A DNA stretch of 64,000 nucleotides from Bradyrhizobium arachidis (lineage in GTDB: Bacteria; Pseudomonadota; Alphaproteobacteria; Rhizobiales; Xanthobacteraceae): NCBI RefSeq assembly GCF_015291705.1, contig NZ_CP030050.1:8680001-8744000 (forward strand), given 5' to 3'. Shown here in pieces: positions 8,738 to 19,547 of the stretch. Each line of letters opens with the position of its first letter. Position 1 is the first letter of the stretch. The notes beneath the pieces were generated by a model, which saw only the letters and a program-made list of their open reading frames with translations, was not told where the DNA came from and ran no database searches. The position numbers and the translations under genes were made by a program.

Positions 8738-9124
8738 TCAGGACAGCTGCGCGAGCTCGGCCTCGCGTAACACATCGAGCGGCGCCCAGGGCTTGGCCCA
8801 GAATTTCGCGCCATCAGGCAGGGGCTGTTTCAGGGGACGGCCGGAGGTGACGACCACGTCGAGCCGGGGGTTGCGATCCTTGGCGACGTGCGCGAGCTCG
8901 ACCCCGTTCATGCGGCCGGCGAGCTGCACGTCGGTCATCATCAGGCAAAGCGCGCCCGCGCTCTTGTCGAGGATGCGCTCGGCGGCCTCGGCGCTTTCGC
9001 ACTGGATCACCCGGTAGCCGCTCTCTTCCAATAGGACACACAGCATCTCCCGCTGCATGACGTCGTCTTCAACGATCAGCGCTGTCGCGCGAAATGGTTT
9101 TGCTTGTCCCATCAGCGTCTCCAA
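8738..9124 (-). CDS. single-domain response regulator (receiver only)
   Basis: 128 residues forming a CheY-like receiver: acidic pair ED-D at residues 19-21 (IVEDD), phosphoacceptor Asp65 in LMMTDVQL, and a switch threonine in VVVTSGRP. The lysine near the end is in FWAKPW. No output domain is present. It lies next to no kinase gene; the nearest kinase here is 18 kb away. Start could be Met1 (9124) or Met5 (9112). Confidence 0.87.
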   Translation of the reverse strand: METLMGQAKPFRATALIVEDDVMQREMLCVLLEESGYRVIQCESAEAAERILDKSAGALCLMMTDVQLAGRMNGVELAHVAKDRNPRLDVVVTSGRPLKQPLPDGAKFWAKPWAPLDVLREAELAQLS

Positions 9125-9233
9125 TGCTTGGTCTCGTAACGTATGTTAAAAACCGGGGGAGGCTACGGTTCGGTTTCGTTTCAAAAAAATGTAAATCATG
9201 GTTCCATCAGCAGGGGCTTGACGGGGGAACATC

Positions 9234-10064
9234 ATGACTGCGATTCGTGGCGCTGCCGCCATCACGGGAGCCGCCAGCGGCATCGGCCGCGCGCTCGCAA
9301 TCGAGCTCGCCGGGCGCGGCTGCGATCTTGCGCTCGCCGATCGCGACGAGGCCGGGCTGAAGTCGCTCGCTGCGGAGATCGGAGGAGAGCGCAAGGTGAG
9401 CGTGCACCGCGTCGATGTCGGCGAAGCGAGCGACATCGCGCAGTTCGCGACCGATGCGATCGCGGCGCATCCTGTGCTCAGCATCGTCGTCAACAACGCC
9501 GGCGTGGCGCTGCTGGGAACGTTCGAAGAGATCGACCAGGCGCAGATGAAGTGGCTGTTCGACATCAATTTCTGGGGCGTGGTGCACGGCACGCGCGCCT
9601 TCCTGCCGCATCTGAAGACGCAGGCAGAGGCGCATATCGTCAACCTCTCCTCGATCTTCGGCATCATCGCCCCGCCCGGGCAATCGGCCTATGCGGCCGC
9701 GAAATTCGCGGTGCGCGGCTTTTCCGAGAGCGTGCGGCACGAGCTGGCGGTGGCAGGCAGTCCCGTCAAGCTGTCGGTCGTCCATCCCGGCGGGGTCGCC
9801 ACCGCGATTGCGCGCTCTTCACGCACAGGCGTCGGCGTGACCGACAATGCCCGCCGCTCGCAGATGATCGAGCGGTTCGAGACCGCGGCGAAGACCACGC
9901 CGAAGGACGCGGCGCTGCGCATCATCAGGGGCATCGAAAGGAACGAGCCGCGCATCCTGATCGGCAACGACGCCCGCTTCATGGACCTGCTCCAGCGCTT
10001 CCGCCCGGGGACCTATTGGGCGCCGTTGCAGCGGCGGTTGGAGAAGATGGCGAAGGGGAATTGA
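9234..10064 (+). CDS. short-chain dehydrogenase/reductase (SDR)
   Basis: 276 residues with a classical SDR Rossmann fold: TGAASGIG at residues 11-18 binds the cofactor, NNAGV follows, then the catalytic serine (LSS) and YAAAK. Asp in LADRDEAG at the end of beta-2 suggests NAD rather than NADP preference. ATG 9234 follows GGGGGAAC. The substrate cannot be inferred; the extended C-terminus (RFRPGTYWAPLQRRLEKM) is typical of family members acting on hydrophobic substrates. Confidence 0.87.
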   Translation: MTAIRGAAAITGAASGIGRALAIELAGRGCDLALADRDEAGLKSLAAEIGGERKVSVHRVDVGEASDIAQFATDAIAAHPVLSIVVNNAGVALLGTFEEIDQAQMKWLFDINFWGVVHGTRAFLPHLKTQAEAHIVNLSSIFGIIAPPGQSAYAAAKFAVRGFSESVRHELAVAGSPVKLSVVHPGGVATAIARSSRTGVGVTDNARRSQMIERFETAAKTTPKDAALRIIRGIERNEPRILIGNDARFMDLLQRFRPGTYWAPLQRRLEKMAKGN

Positions 10065-10068
10065 ATTC

Positions 10069-10153
10069 GTAGGATGGGTAGAGCGCAGCGAAACCCATCC
10101 TGCTTCCGCGAGGAGGGTGCGCGGTGGGTTTCGCTTCGCTCTACCCATCCTAC
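10069..10153. repeat. Intergenic palindrome, family G copy 1
   Basis: GTAGGATGGGTAGAGCGCAG at one end and the mirrored CGCTCTACCCATCCTAC at the other, with an inner AAACCCATCC / GGTGGGTTTCG pair. It sits between the stop codons of two convergent genes. Confidence 0.88.
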
Positions 10154-10166
10154 AAGCAATGCGCCC

Positions 10167-10973
10167 CTACTGCCCCATCAGCCGGTCCGCGAAATAGCCG
10201 ATCGTCTTCCGGTACACCACCGCCCTGTTCCACTCGCGCATCGCCTCGAAATTGGCGGTGCCCTCCCCATAGGGCTGGCCCATCTTGAAGCCGTTGGTGT
10301 GCAAGAGGTTCGCGGTCGAGGCGAGCACGTCGGGGACGCTATGGCGAAGATCGACATGGCCGTCGCCGTCGAAGTCGACGCCGTATTTAATGTAGGACGA
10401 CGGCAGGAACTGGGTCTGGCCGATCTCGCCGGCATAGGCGCCGATGAGGTCGCGCAGCGGCAGGTCGCCGCGCTGTACGATCTTGAGCGCAGCGAGCAGC
10501 TCGCCCTGGAACAGATCGGTGCGGCGGCAATCATGCGCGAGCGTCGCCAGCGTGCGGATCACCGGCAGCTTGCCGATGTCGCCCTTGCCGAAATCGCTCT
10601 CCAGCCCCCAGATCGCGACCAGGATCTGCCGGGGCACGCCGAACTGCTGCTCGATGCGCAAAAGCAGCGCGGCATGACGCTGGAGCAGCGCGCGGCCGCC
10701 ATTGATGCGGCCGGCGCCGACGCGGGTCGAGACATACTGCTCGAAGCTCTTGTTGAACGTGTAGCGCTGGCGCCGATCGAAGGCGAGCACCGCGCCGTCC
10801 TGGGTGATGCCGCTGAAGGCCGCGCTGGTCACGCTCGCCGAGACGCCGGCTCCTTGCGCCTCTGCAGCCATGCTGGCGACGAAGCTGTTGAAGTCGCCGC
10901 CGCAGCGCGCAGCCTGCGCCGATCCGCCGGCCAGCAAGAGGATGGAGGCGGCGGCAAGAAGCGGTCTCAACAT
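10167..10973 (-). CDS. lytic murein transglycosylase (MltB/SLT_2 family)
   Basis: 268 residues with a signal peptide (MLRPLLAAASILLLAGGSAQA). The catalytic glutamate is Glu125 in IWGLESDFG, and GEIGQTQFLPSSYIKYGVDFDGDGH is the family signature, including the calcium-binding-like DFDGDGHVD. It cuts peptidoglycan between MurNAc and GlcNAc to leave a 1,6-anhydro end. There is no lipobox cysteine, so it is probably soluble in the periplasm; the C-terminal peptidoglycan-binding domain seen in longer relatives is absent. Confidence 0.9.
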   Translation of the reverse strand: MLRPLLAAASILLLAGGSAQAARCGGDFNSFVASMAAEAQGAGVSASVTSAAFSGITQDGAVLAFDRRQRYTFNKSFEQYVSTRVGAGRINGGRALLQRHAALLLRIEQQFGVPRQILVAIWGLESDFGKGDIGKLPVIRTLATLAHDCRRTDLFQGELLAALKIVQRGDLPLRDLIGAYAGEIGQTQFLPSSYIKYGVDFDGDGHVDLRHSVPDVLASTANLLHTNGFKMGQPYGEGTANFEAMREWNRAVVYRKTIGYFADRLMGQ

Positions 10974-11118
10974 ATGGGAAAATCCTTAGGGACAATGCGT
11001 GGAAGCGGCGCGATCATGCCCGGGAACCGGATTCGCGTCAAAGCGGCAAACCCGCCAGAACCGATCGTGGCGCGGGCGCGACTAAGGAGCAGCGCTCCAC
11101 CTGCCCCAACCGATCGAG

Positions 11119-12054
11119 ATGACCATGCCCATTCCCTGCCGGATGCTCGCCGTCCTCGCTCTGCTCTCGCTCCACACCGCCGCCTCCGCGCAGACGCGCG
11201 ATATCGCAGGAGGGCGCGACTATCCCGGCATCGGCCGCTTCGCCGGCAGCGTCATCACCGGCTATGTCGTGAAGGATTTTGACGCGGCGCGGATGCAGGC
11301 GGCGCCTTTCAAGGATGGCCAGCCGACTGATGCGCGGCGGCTCGAGGGCCGCATTGTCCGCATCGCCTATCGCACCAATCCCGGCCCCTCGATCCTGGAA
11401 GTGTCGCGCAACTTCGAGACGCAGCTGGCCAAAGCCGGCTTCGAGAATTTGCTTGCCTGCGACACCGATGCCTGCGGCGCCATCCCCTTCACCGAAAGCG
11501 TCGACACGCTCCCGGTGCCGCAGATGTGGGTCGACGGCTTCAACTACCGCTATTTCGCCGGCCGCAAGAGCGAAGGCGGCCGCGAGACCTATGCCAGCGT
11601 CCTTGTCAGCCAGAACAACCAGGACATCTATGCGCAGGTCACCGTCGCCGAGCTGGGTGCGATCGCCAACAAGATGGTGGATGCCGCCGCGATGGCCAAA
11701 GGCCTTGGTGAGACCGGCCACATCGCGCTCTATGGCATCTACTTCGACACCGACAAAGCGGTGCTTAAACCCGAAAGCCGCCCAACGCTGGAGCAGATCG
11801 CAAAGCTGCTGACGAGCCAGCCGCAGCTGAGCGTCTTCATCGTCGGCCACACCGACAGCCAGGGCCCGTACGAATACAATCTCGACCTGTCGAAGCGCCG
11901 CGCGGAGGCGGTCGCGGCGGAGCTGGTGAAGAGCTTTCGCATCGCGCAGACGCGGCTGCGCACCGCCGGCGTCGGCCTTCTGGCGCCGGTCGGCTCGAAC
12001 GCAACGGACGCCGGCCGCGCGCTGAACCGGCGGGTCGAGCTGGTGGCGCCGTAA
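11119..12054 (+). CDS. OmpA-like domain protein, exported
   Basis: 311 residues: signal peptide (residues 1-24), a domain of about 175 residues of unknown fold containing two cysteines (LLACDTDACG), and a C-terminal OmpA-like domain from about residue 204 (YGIYFDTDKAVLKPES, then VFIVGHTDSQG and LSKRRAEAV), which binds peptidoglycan. It probably tethers the N-terminal domain to the cell wall. The gene stands alone; a family A palindrome follows its stop. Confidence 0.87.
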   Translation: MTMPIPCRMLAVLALLSLHTAASAQTRDIAGGRDYPGIGRFAGSVITGYVVKDFDAARMQAAPFKDGQPTDARRLEGRIVRIAYRTNPGPSILEVSRNFETQLAKAGFENLLACDTDACGAIPFTESVDTLPVPQMWVDGFNYRYFAGRKSEGGRETYASVLVSQNNQDIYAQVTVAELGAIANKMVDAAAMAKGLGETGHIALYGIYFDTDKAVLKPESRPTLEQIAKLLTSQPQLSVFIVGHTDSQGPYEYNLDLSKRRAEAVAAELVKSFRIAQTRLRTAGVGLLAPVGSNATDAGRALNRRVELVAP

Positions 12055-12062
12055 CTCCTCTC

Positions 12063-12162
12063 GTCATTCCGGGGCGCCCGAAGGGCGTGCCCGGCATCCA
12101 TCGCGCGGCAGGGTTGGTGGGTACGTAGATCCGGGCTCGCGCTACGCGCGCCCTGGAATGAC
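12063..12162. repeat. Intergenic palindrome, family A copy 2
   Basis: Begins GTCATTCCGGGGCGCCCG and ends GCGCGCCCTGGAATGAC. The inner arms GCCCGGCATCCAT and ATCCGGGCTCG are less perfect than in other copies. Confidence 0.85.
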
Positions 12163-12244
12163 GGCGGTGAGAGCTTTCGCTATGATGTCGATGCTTGTGC
12201 GGCGCTGTCAGCCGATGCGTCGATCCAGCATGAGGCAATCAGTC

Positions 12245-12571
12245 ATGCCGACTCGCCCCTCCCTGCTCCGCATCCCGCTCTTCCGCCTGCTCGCCATCAA
12301 CCTCGCGATCGGCGCCTGCGCCGCAGTGCTGCTCGTGGGCGGACTGCTCTGGCTCAACCCCGGACATCTGCGCGAGCTGATCTTCGCCGACCGCGCCGGC
12401 GGCATCGCGCTCGGGCTGCTGCTAGCGTCCTTCCTCATCACCTTCGGTTCTGCGGCGATGGGCAGCGCGATCATGGCGCAGGGACGCAAGGACGATGATG
12501 GAGGACGTGGCGGCGGTCGCAGATCGCAACTCCTCGTTCAGGAGCTGGCGCAGCGCGCCCGGACAAGGTGA
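12245..12571 (+). CDS. small two-helix membrane protein, function unknown
   Basis: 108 residues from ATG 12245. Two hydrophobic segments lie at about residues 12-32 (LLAINLAIGACAAVLLVGGL) and 48-72 (GIALGLLLASFLITFGSAAMG), followed by a glycine- and arginine-rich tail (DDDGGRGGGRRSQ). The open frame extends back to 12158, but that part lies next to the repeat and lacks a good start. No family is recognised. Confidence 0.68.
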   Translation: MPTRPSLLRIPLFRLLAINLAIGACAAVLLVGGLLWLNPGHLRELIFADRAGGIALGLLLASFLITFGSAAMGSAIMAQGRKDDDGGRGGGRRSQLLVQELAQRARTR

Positions 12572-12842
12572 ACGCACGCCGCGTGGCGCCGTTGCCATTA
12601 ACATATGTTAGTACGCGATCCGCACGCAGACGGAAGGCCGTGCAAATCATTGCGCATTCCTGCAAGGCGCAACGCTCTCGTTGCATTGCAAGAGCCGCGA
12701 ACCTGAACAAACTGCGTTGGTGATTCAATCAATTGCTTCGATGTTGCATTGGAACTCGACGCCAAGACCAGCGCATATCTGCTTCGCTCGTTGACATCGG
12801 CGTTCCCACGATTTGTCTTGCCACCGCCTGACGCAAGCTATA

Positions 12843-12930
12843 GTCTTCTATTTTAGGTTGTCGCCCTGCCAGCCCCGGGCGACGCTGAAGACCAAAAATA
12901 AACGGCGGGCTTTCGCGGCCCGCCGTTTAT
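12843..12930 (+). ncRNA. Candidate small RNA
   Basis: A closing stem GTCTTC (12843) / GAAGAC (12887) encloses hairpin GTCGCCC (12860-12866) / GGGCGAC (12877-12883), followed by a strong GC hairpin at 12903-12925 and TTTATT. A TATAGT at 12839-12844 could be a -10, but the only -35-like hexamer (TTGCCA) is 15 bases away. Structure supports an RNA; expression and strand are unproven. Confidence 0.3.
12903..12925. terminator. Terminator-like hairpin
   Basis: CGGCGGGC / GCCCGCCG around TTTCGCG. Followed on the plus strand by TTTATT and on the minus strand by TTTATTTTT, so it could act in both directions, more strongly on the minus strand. Confidence 0.7.
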
Positions 12931-13083
12931 TGAGGGCGCGCATCGAACCTCGCGAAACGCCGGGCGCTTCAATCTCACGAACAGATGTTGTCGATCGGTG
13001 GCGAGAGCGGCACCCGCTCACTTTCGCGTTTGACAAGTCGCGAAGTCATTTGACTGCGGCGCGCTGATCGACGACAAGCCGCC

Positions 13084-13320
13084 ATGGCCAAGAAACCCGG
13101 AACCAATCCCAAAGGCGAATTCGCCTTCTTCAACGTCGTCTATGAGGACGATTCCCAACGCTCCAACCGCCGCGTCCCCGCCGAGCTGCTCGGCGGCCTC
13201 GACGGCGACGAACCCGCGCGCGGCTTCATCATGGAGCAGGACCGCGAGATCGCGGAAAAGAGCGGACGGCCGGCGCTCGAGATCAAGAGGATCGAGCGGG
13301 TGGGGGCGAAGAAGAAGTAG
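13084..13320 (+). CDS. small basic protein, function unknown
   Basis: 78 residues, highly charged, no membrane segment; it starts MAKKPGTNPKGEFAFFNVVYED and ends in GAKKK. No family is recognised. It ends in front of a shared bidirectional terminator, facing rpoD. Codon usage and a clean ATG start suggest a real gene. Confidence 0.7.
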   Translation: MAKKPGTNPKGEFAFFNVVYEDDSQRSNRRVPAELLGGLDGDEPARGFIMEQDREIAEKSGRPALEIKRIERVGAKKK

Positions 13321-13360
13321 GCGCAGCCCGCGAGAGGCGCGAAGCGACAGCGCAAAAGAA

Positions 13361-13388
13361 AAACGGCGGGCTTTTGGCCCGCCGTTTT
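13361..13388. terminator. Bidirectional terminator between the small basic protein gene and rpoD
   Basis: AAACGGCGGGC / GCCCGCCGTTT with loop TTTTG, flanked by AAAA on one side and TTTT on the other, so it serves both convergent genes. Confidence 0.92.
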
Positions 13389-13433
13389 CGTTTGGATGAA
13401 TGCCCGGGGCAACCCCGGGCATGACGATCCGAA

Positions 13434-15575
<2,142 letters not shown>

Positions 15576-15951
15576 CCATTGCTCCTAAACGCGCTTCATG
15601 CGAGACGATCGCCGCGCCCCGCGTGAATCCACTTGAACCTGTTGCTCGACGCTCTCGCTTCGGCAGCTCTCGACACGGAAAAGGCGGCGCACGTGTCTCT
15701 CGCCACCCCCAACTCTCTCTCGCCGGATTTGCCTAACGCTTCGTGAGCCTCTTTGTCGCAGCGGATGCAGGTGTAGTGCCAACAGCGATTGCGCGGATTC
15801 ATTCCTGACGCGTCTGTTCTGCCTGCGGCCGCCTGGTGGCCAAAGTGCTACAAGACCGTTAAGCCTCGATTAACCCTGTTTTTGCCGCCAAACCTTGGAT
15901 TTGGCGAGTCTTTTAGCGGTTCCGGCCCCAGCCGTCCGCATGATTCTTTCA
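15576..15951. other. dnaG-rpoD intergenic region
   Basis: 376 bases. No terminator hairpin with a T tract is seen behind dnaG, so read-through into rpoD is possible. I could not pick a confident promoter for rpoD. Confidence 0.5.
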
Positions 15952-17958
15952 TCACACGCTCTTCTGGAACCGGCCCGACAGCTCGCCAAAACCCTCGATC
16001 AGGGCCTCGGTACCGTCGACCTCGGCCAGCCGAGCCTTCACGTCACGCAGCCACGCCAAATTGGCCTCGCTGGGGTCTTCCCCCAAGGCCAGCTCGGCGT
16101 CCTTCAGCTCTCTAAGTAGTGAATGGTATTGCCGATGCAAGGCAACGAGCTGGTGCCAGGTGGCAAGAACGTCGTCACGCGCCGCGCCTTCGCGGGCGCC
16201 AAACACCGCCGCGGTGGTGATGGCATTCTCAACCCTTTGAAGGACCTGCGAAAAACCGCTCTTTTCGAGGTCGCCGCGCATCTTCTCGGCCTGCTCCTCG
16301 GGGTCCGGGGAGTGGTGATGGTCGTTGGCGAAGGCGGCGATGATTCCGGCCCTGAGCTTGTGGGCCTCGGGATGGGCCAGCTCCAGGGCGGCGATCTCCT
16401 CGAGGTGCTCATGCAGCAGCCAGGGATGGTTGATCAGGCATTGCAGGATCAGGGCCTCCCGGCGGGAGATGGCGCTGCGCTGGCCCTTCATGATCGGGCT
16501 GGCCGCCAGCTGCGGGCTCGCCGCCTGGTAGGGGCCGGAGGGCAGCAGGGTCGGACCGGGCGGGCCGCGGCGGCCTTGGCCGCCGAATCCCTGGCCGCCG
16601 AATCGATTCGCACCGCCCCTAGGCTGGAACGGCCGGCCGCCCTGACCGGGCCGGAAATTGCCCCGGCCGCCAAAGCCGCGCCCGCCCTCGGGGGCGAAGG
16701 TGCGCTGAAGCCGCTCGACGAAATCGTCGCGATAATAGCGCCGCACCACCTCGTCGCGGATGCCGTTCGTGAGCTCCTTGATGCGGGCCTCCAGCGCGGC
16801 ACGGCGCTCGGGGGTGGCAAAATTGCCGCCTTCGAGCTCGCGCGACCAGATCATGTCGGCGAGCGGACGGGCCGCTGAGATCACCTCCTCGATCGCGCCG
16901 CGCCCACCCGAGCGCACGAGATCGTCGGGGTCCTGCCCTTCCGGCAGCAGCGCAAAGCGCAGGCTTTTTCCCGGCGCGAGAAACGGCAGCGCGAGATCGG
17001 CAGCACGATAAGCCGCCTTCTGCCCGGCGCGGTCGCCGTCGAAGCAGAGGATCGGCTCGTCCGCCATCTTCCAGAGCAGCGCGAGCTGGCTCTCGGTCAG
17101 CGCGGTGCCGAGCGGCGCGACGCTGCCGGCAAAGCCCGCGGTGACCATGGCGATGACGTCGACATAGCCTTCGACCACGATCAGCGCGCTACCATCATGC
17201 GTGGCCTTGCGCGCGGTCTGGTGATTGTAGAGATTGTCGCCCTTGTGAAAGAGCGGCGTCTCCGGCGAATTCAGGTATTTTGCCGGAACGTCCTTCTCCA
17301 GCGCGCGCCCGCCGAAGGCGATGACGCGGCCGCGCAAATCCGTGATCGGAAACATCACGCGATCGCGGAAGCGGTCGTAAGGAACGGGAATGTCGTTGCC
17401 TGCCACGAGCAGCCCGGTCTCGACCATGTCGTCGACGGAGATGCCGAGCTTGCCGAGATGCTCTTTCAGCGCGAAGCGATCCGGCGGCGCATAGCCGAGC
17501 CGAAACTGCAACTGCGTCGCCGGCGAGATCGCGCGGTCGGCGAGATAGCCGCGCGCCTTGGCACCGACGCGTGAGGCCAGCGTTTCCGCAAAGAATTTCG
17601 CCGCGAGATCCATGACGTCATGCAGCGACTTGCGCCGCTGCTCGAACCGCGCCGCATCCGGCGTCACCGCCGGCAGCGGCAGGCCCGCCATGCCCGCGAG
17701 CCGCTCGACGGCTTCCGCGAACGGCAGCCCGTCGGTCTCCATCACGAAGGTGATGATGTCGCCGTGCTTGCCGGAGGAGAAGTCGTGGTAAAATCCCTTC
17801 TGGTCGTTGACGTAGAAGGACGGCGTCTTCTCCTGCTGGAACGGCGACAGCCCCTTCCACTCCCGCCCGGCCTTCTTCAGCTTGACGCGCTTGCCCACGA
17901 CCTCGGAGACCGAAAGCCGGGCACGAAGCTCGTCGAGGAACTGGGGCGTGAAGCGCAT
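15952..17958 (-). CDS. dnaG: DNA primase DnaG
   Basis: 668 residues from the ATG at 17958 (an ATG six codons further upstream is also in frame). The N-terminal zinc-ribbon domain is recognisable (GLSPFQQEKTPSF, YHDFSSGKHGD), but the usual ligands are replaced: Ser38 for Cys, Gln41 for His, Asp59 and Ser62 for Cys. The Toprim domain is intact (IVVEGYVDVIAM, CFDGDRAG). A Gly/Arg/Phe-rich linker at about residues 425-475 separates it from the C-terminal DnaB-binding domain. The enzyme makes RNA primers at the replication fork. Confidence 0.96.
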   Translation of the reverse strand: MRFTPQFLDELRARLSVSEVVGKRVKLKKAGREWKGLSPFQQEKTPSFYVNDQKGFYHDFSSGKHGDIITFVMETDGLPFAEAVERLAGMAGLPLPAVTPDAARFEQRRKSLHDVMDLAAKFFAETLASRVGAKARGYLADRAISPATQLQFRLGYAPPDRFALKEHLGKLGISVDDMVETGLLVAGNDIPVPYDRFRDRVMFPITDLRGRVIAFGGRALEKDVPAKYLNSPETPLFHKGDNLYNHQTARKATHDGSALIVVEGYVDVIAMVTAGFAGSVAPLGTALTESQLALLWKMADEPILCFDGDRAGQKAAYRAADLALPFLAPGKSLRFALLPEGQDPDDLVRSGGRGAIEEVISAARPLADMIWSRELEGGNFATPERRAALEARIKELTNGIRDEVVRRYYRDDFVERLQRTFAPEGGRGFGGRGNFRPGQGGRPFQPRGGANRFGGQGFGGQGRRGPPGPTLLPSGPYQAASPQLAASPIMKGQRSAISRREALILQCLINHPWLLHEHLEEIAALELAHPEAHKLRAGIIAAFANDHHHSPDPEEQAEKMRGDLEKSGFSQVLQRVENAITTAAVFGAREGAARDDVLATWHQLVALHRQYHSLLRELKDAELALGEDPSEANLAWLRDVKARLAEVDGTEALIEGFGELSGRFQKSV

Positions 17959-18143
17959 GGCGTGGGTGTAGCGCAAACCGGGGTGAGTCGGGCGAAGGAT
18001 CAGGGATATAGGTGCGGGCCGGCCAGAAGTCAGGTTTAGGCGGGTTATCCGGCTTATTCGACCTATTCACAGGGCGTTTCCGTCATTCCCTGGGCGCCCT
18101 CCGCCTTGAGGCTCACACCGTTATGCAACGTGAGTACCTCAGG

Positions 18144-18770
18144 ATGATGGGACCAATGACGGTACCAAGGCTTGAACCCCGCCCGGTTCCACGCTTCCAT
18201 ACGCCCATGTTCAGGACCTTTCGAGGCGGTCACAGCGGGGGCTGGCGCGTCACCTCGATTTCACCGGTGACGGGCGAGCCCCTGCCCTTCATGCCGGCGC
18301 TGTCGGTCACCGACAGCGAGGCCGTCTCGTTGCCGCTGGTGCCCTCGCGCAATGCCTGGCGACTGGCCGGGGTGCCCTCCAGCTTGCGCTACACCGAGCG
18401 GGCCGAAAAGGATCAGCTCGTGGCCGTGCAGGCCGGGCTCGGCCGTCCCGAGGCAACCAGCGCGGCGCTGATCCCGATCCGCAAATCGGACGCCTGGTGG
18501 GAGCTGACGCAGGAAGAGCGCCGCAAGATTTTTGAGGACAAGTCGCACCACATCGCAAGTAGCCTTCGCTTCCTGCCCGCGATCGCTCGCCAGCTCTATC
18601 ATTGCCGCGACCTCGGCGGCCCCTTCGATTTCCTGACCTGGTTCGAATTCGCGCCGGCGGACGCCGCGCTGTTCGAGGAGCTGGTGGGAATGCTCAGGCA
18701 GACCGAGGAATGGACTTACGTCGAGCACGAGGTCGACGTGCGCGTGGTGAAGGAAGTGCTGTCTGCCTGA
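18144..18770 (+). CDS. chlorite dismutase-family protein
   Basis: About 208 residues. The core from residue 75 (LRYTERAEKDQLV, GLGRPEATSAALIPIRKSDAWW, LPAIARQLYHCRDLG, FDFLTWFEF, EEWTYVEHEVDVR) matches the chlorite dismutase/HemQ superfamily of ferredoxin-like beta-barrels that usually bind heme. Real chlorite decomposition needs extra active-site residues that I cannot confirm, so a heme-related role of unknown kind is safer. Start is uncertain: ATG 18144, 18147, 18156 and 18207 are all in frame. It diverges from dnaG. Confidence 0.75.
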   Translation: MMGPMTVPRLEPRPVPRFHTPMFRTFRGGHSGGWRVTSISPVTGEPLPFMPALSVTDSEAVSLPLVPSRNAWRLAGVPSSLRYTERAEKDQLVAVQAGLGRPEATSAALIPIRKSDAWWELTQEERRKIFEDKSHHIASSLRFLPAIARQLYHCRDLGGPFDFLTWFEFAPADAALFEELVGMLRQTEEWTYVEHEVDVRVVKEVLSA

Positions 18771-18800
18771 TGATCGAACTGCCCGCCCCGACGGCGGCGC

Positions 18801-18934
18801 GCCCCCTCGCCCCGTTCTTACGGGGAGAGGGTTGGGGTGAGGGGCTTCTCTCCACACGCGAGATCGGCGATGGACCTGTACCCCCTCACCCGGATCGCAA
18901 GAGCGATCCGACCCGCAGGCGGGGAGAGGTGAAG
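18801..18934. repeat. Intergenic palindrome, family F copy 2
   Basis: CCCCGTTCTTACGGGGAGAG, GGTTGGGGTGAGGGGCTTCT and the mirrored CCCCCTCACCCGGATCG and GCAGGCGGGGAGAGGTGAAG, almost the same text as at 7894-8034. An inner GGATCGCAAGAGCGATCC hairpin is present. Confidence 0.88.
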
Positions 18935-18947
18935 CAAGCATCCGCTG

Positions 18948-19346
18948 TCAGTGTTCGAGAAACCGCCCGGACTCGATGCGCGGCAGATCAGTGACGGGCC
19001 AGTTGTAGATGTAGGTCCAGGCCTTGCCTGTGCTGCCATCTGCGCCTGTCACGTCGATCAGCTGGCGCAGATATTCCGTCGGCTCCGGAAAGCCTTCGCC
19101 GCAGGCCTCGTACATGTCGAGCTCGGCCAGCAGCTCGTCGGGCACGCGCAGGTGAAACAGCTCGCCATGGACGATGTCGGAGGCCGCATCCGACAGCAGC
19201 AGGCCAGGATAATGCTTCACCAGGACGAGCCGGCCGCGGCAGGTTGCTTCACCCAGGAAATCCGCATGGCCCGCGAGCAGCCGCGCCATCGGATGGTCGA
19301 AGCCGCGCATCAGGGTGCCGTAGACGAAGAGACGATCGGAGGTCAT
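18948..19346 (-). CDS. gamma-glutamylcyclotransferase-like protein (AIG2/GGACT fold)
   Basis: 132 residues. FVYGTLMRGFDHP is the YGxL signature that binds the gamma-glutamyl moiety; GELFHLRVPDELLAELDMYE provides the conserved acidic catalytic position, and WTYIYNWPV ends the barrel. Family members release 5-oxoproline from gamma-glutamyl peptides or amines. I start at ATG 19346; an ATG eight codons upstream is also in frame. Substrate unknown. Confidence 0.82.
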   Translation of the reverse strand: MTSDRLFVYGTLMRGFDHPMARLLAGHADFLGEATCRGRLVLVKHYPGLLLSDAASDIVHGELFHLRVPDELLAELDMYEACGEGFPEPTEYLRQLIDVTGADGSTGKAWTYIYNWPVTDLPRIESGRFLEH

Positions 19347-19547
19347 CGGGTGTCTATAACCGCCAATCACGCGAAGCGACAGCGTCGCGCCTCGTAAATG
19401 TCGCCGTGGTCAAGAGCGGGAGTGCGCGATATTCGGTCTTGAGATGAATCGCGGGTGACGGCATCGTCCGGCAAGCCGGATCAATTTCGGACAGGCGATT
19501 CCTGCCTGATTTCGAGGGGCAATTGCATTTTCCGTAGGCAATCAGGA

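Larger units (their letters stand above)
12572..13083. other. Intergenic region with a possible small RNA
   Basis: About 510 bases without a convincing protein gene. Apart from the candidate RNA and hairpin listed separately, I see only a TTGACA at 12791-12796 without a matching -10 element. Confidence 0.5.
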
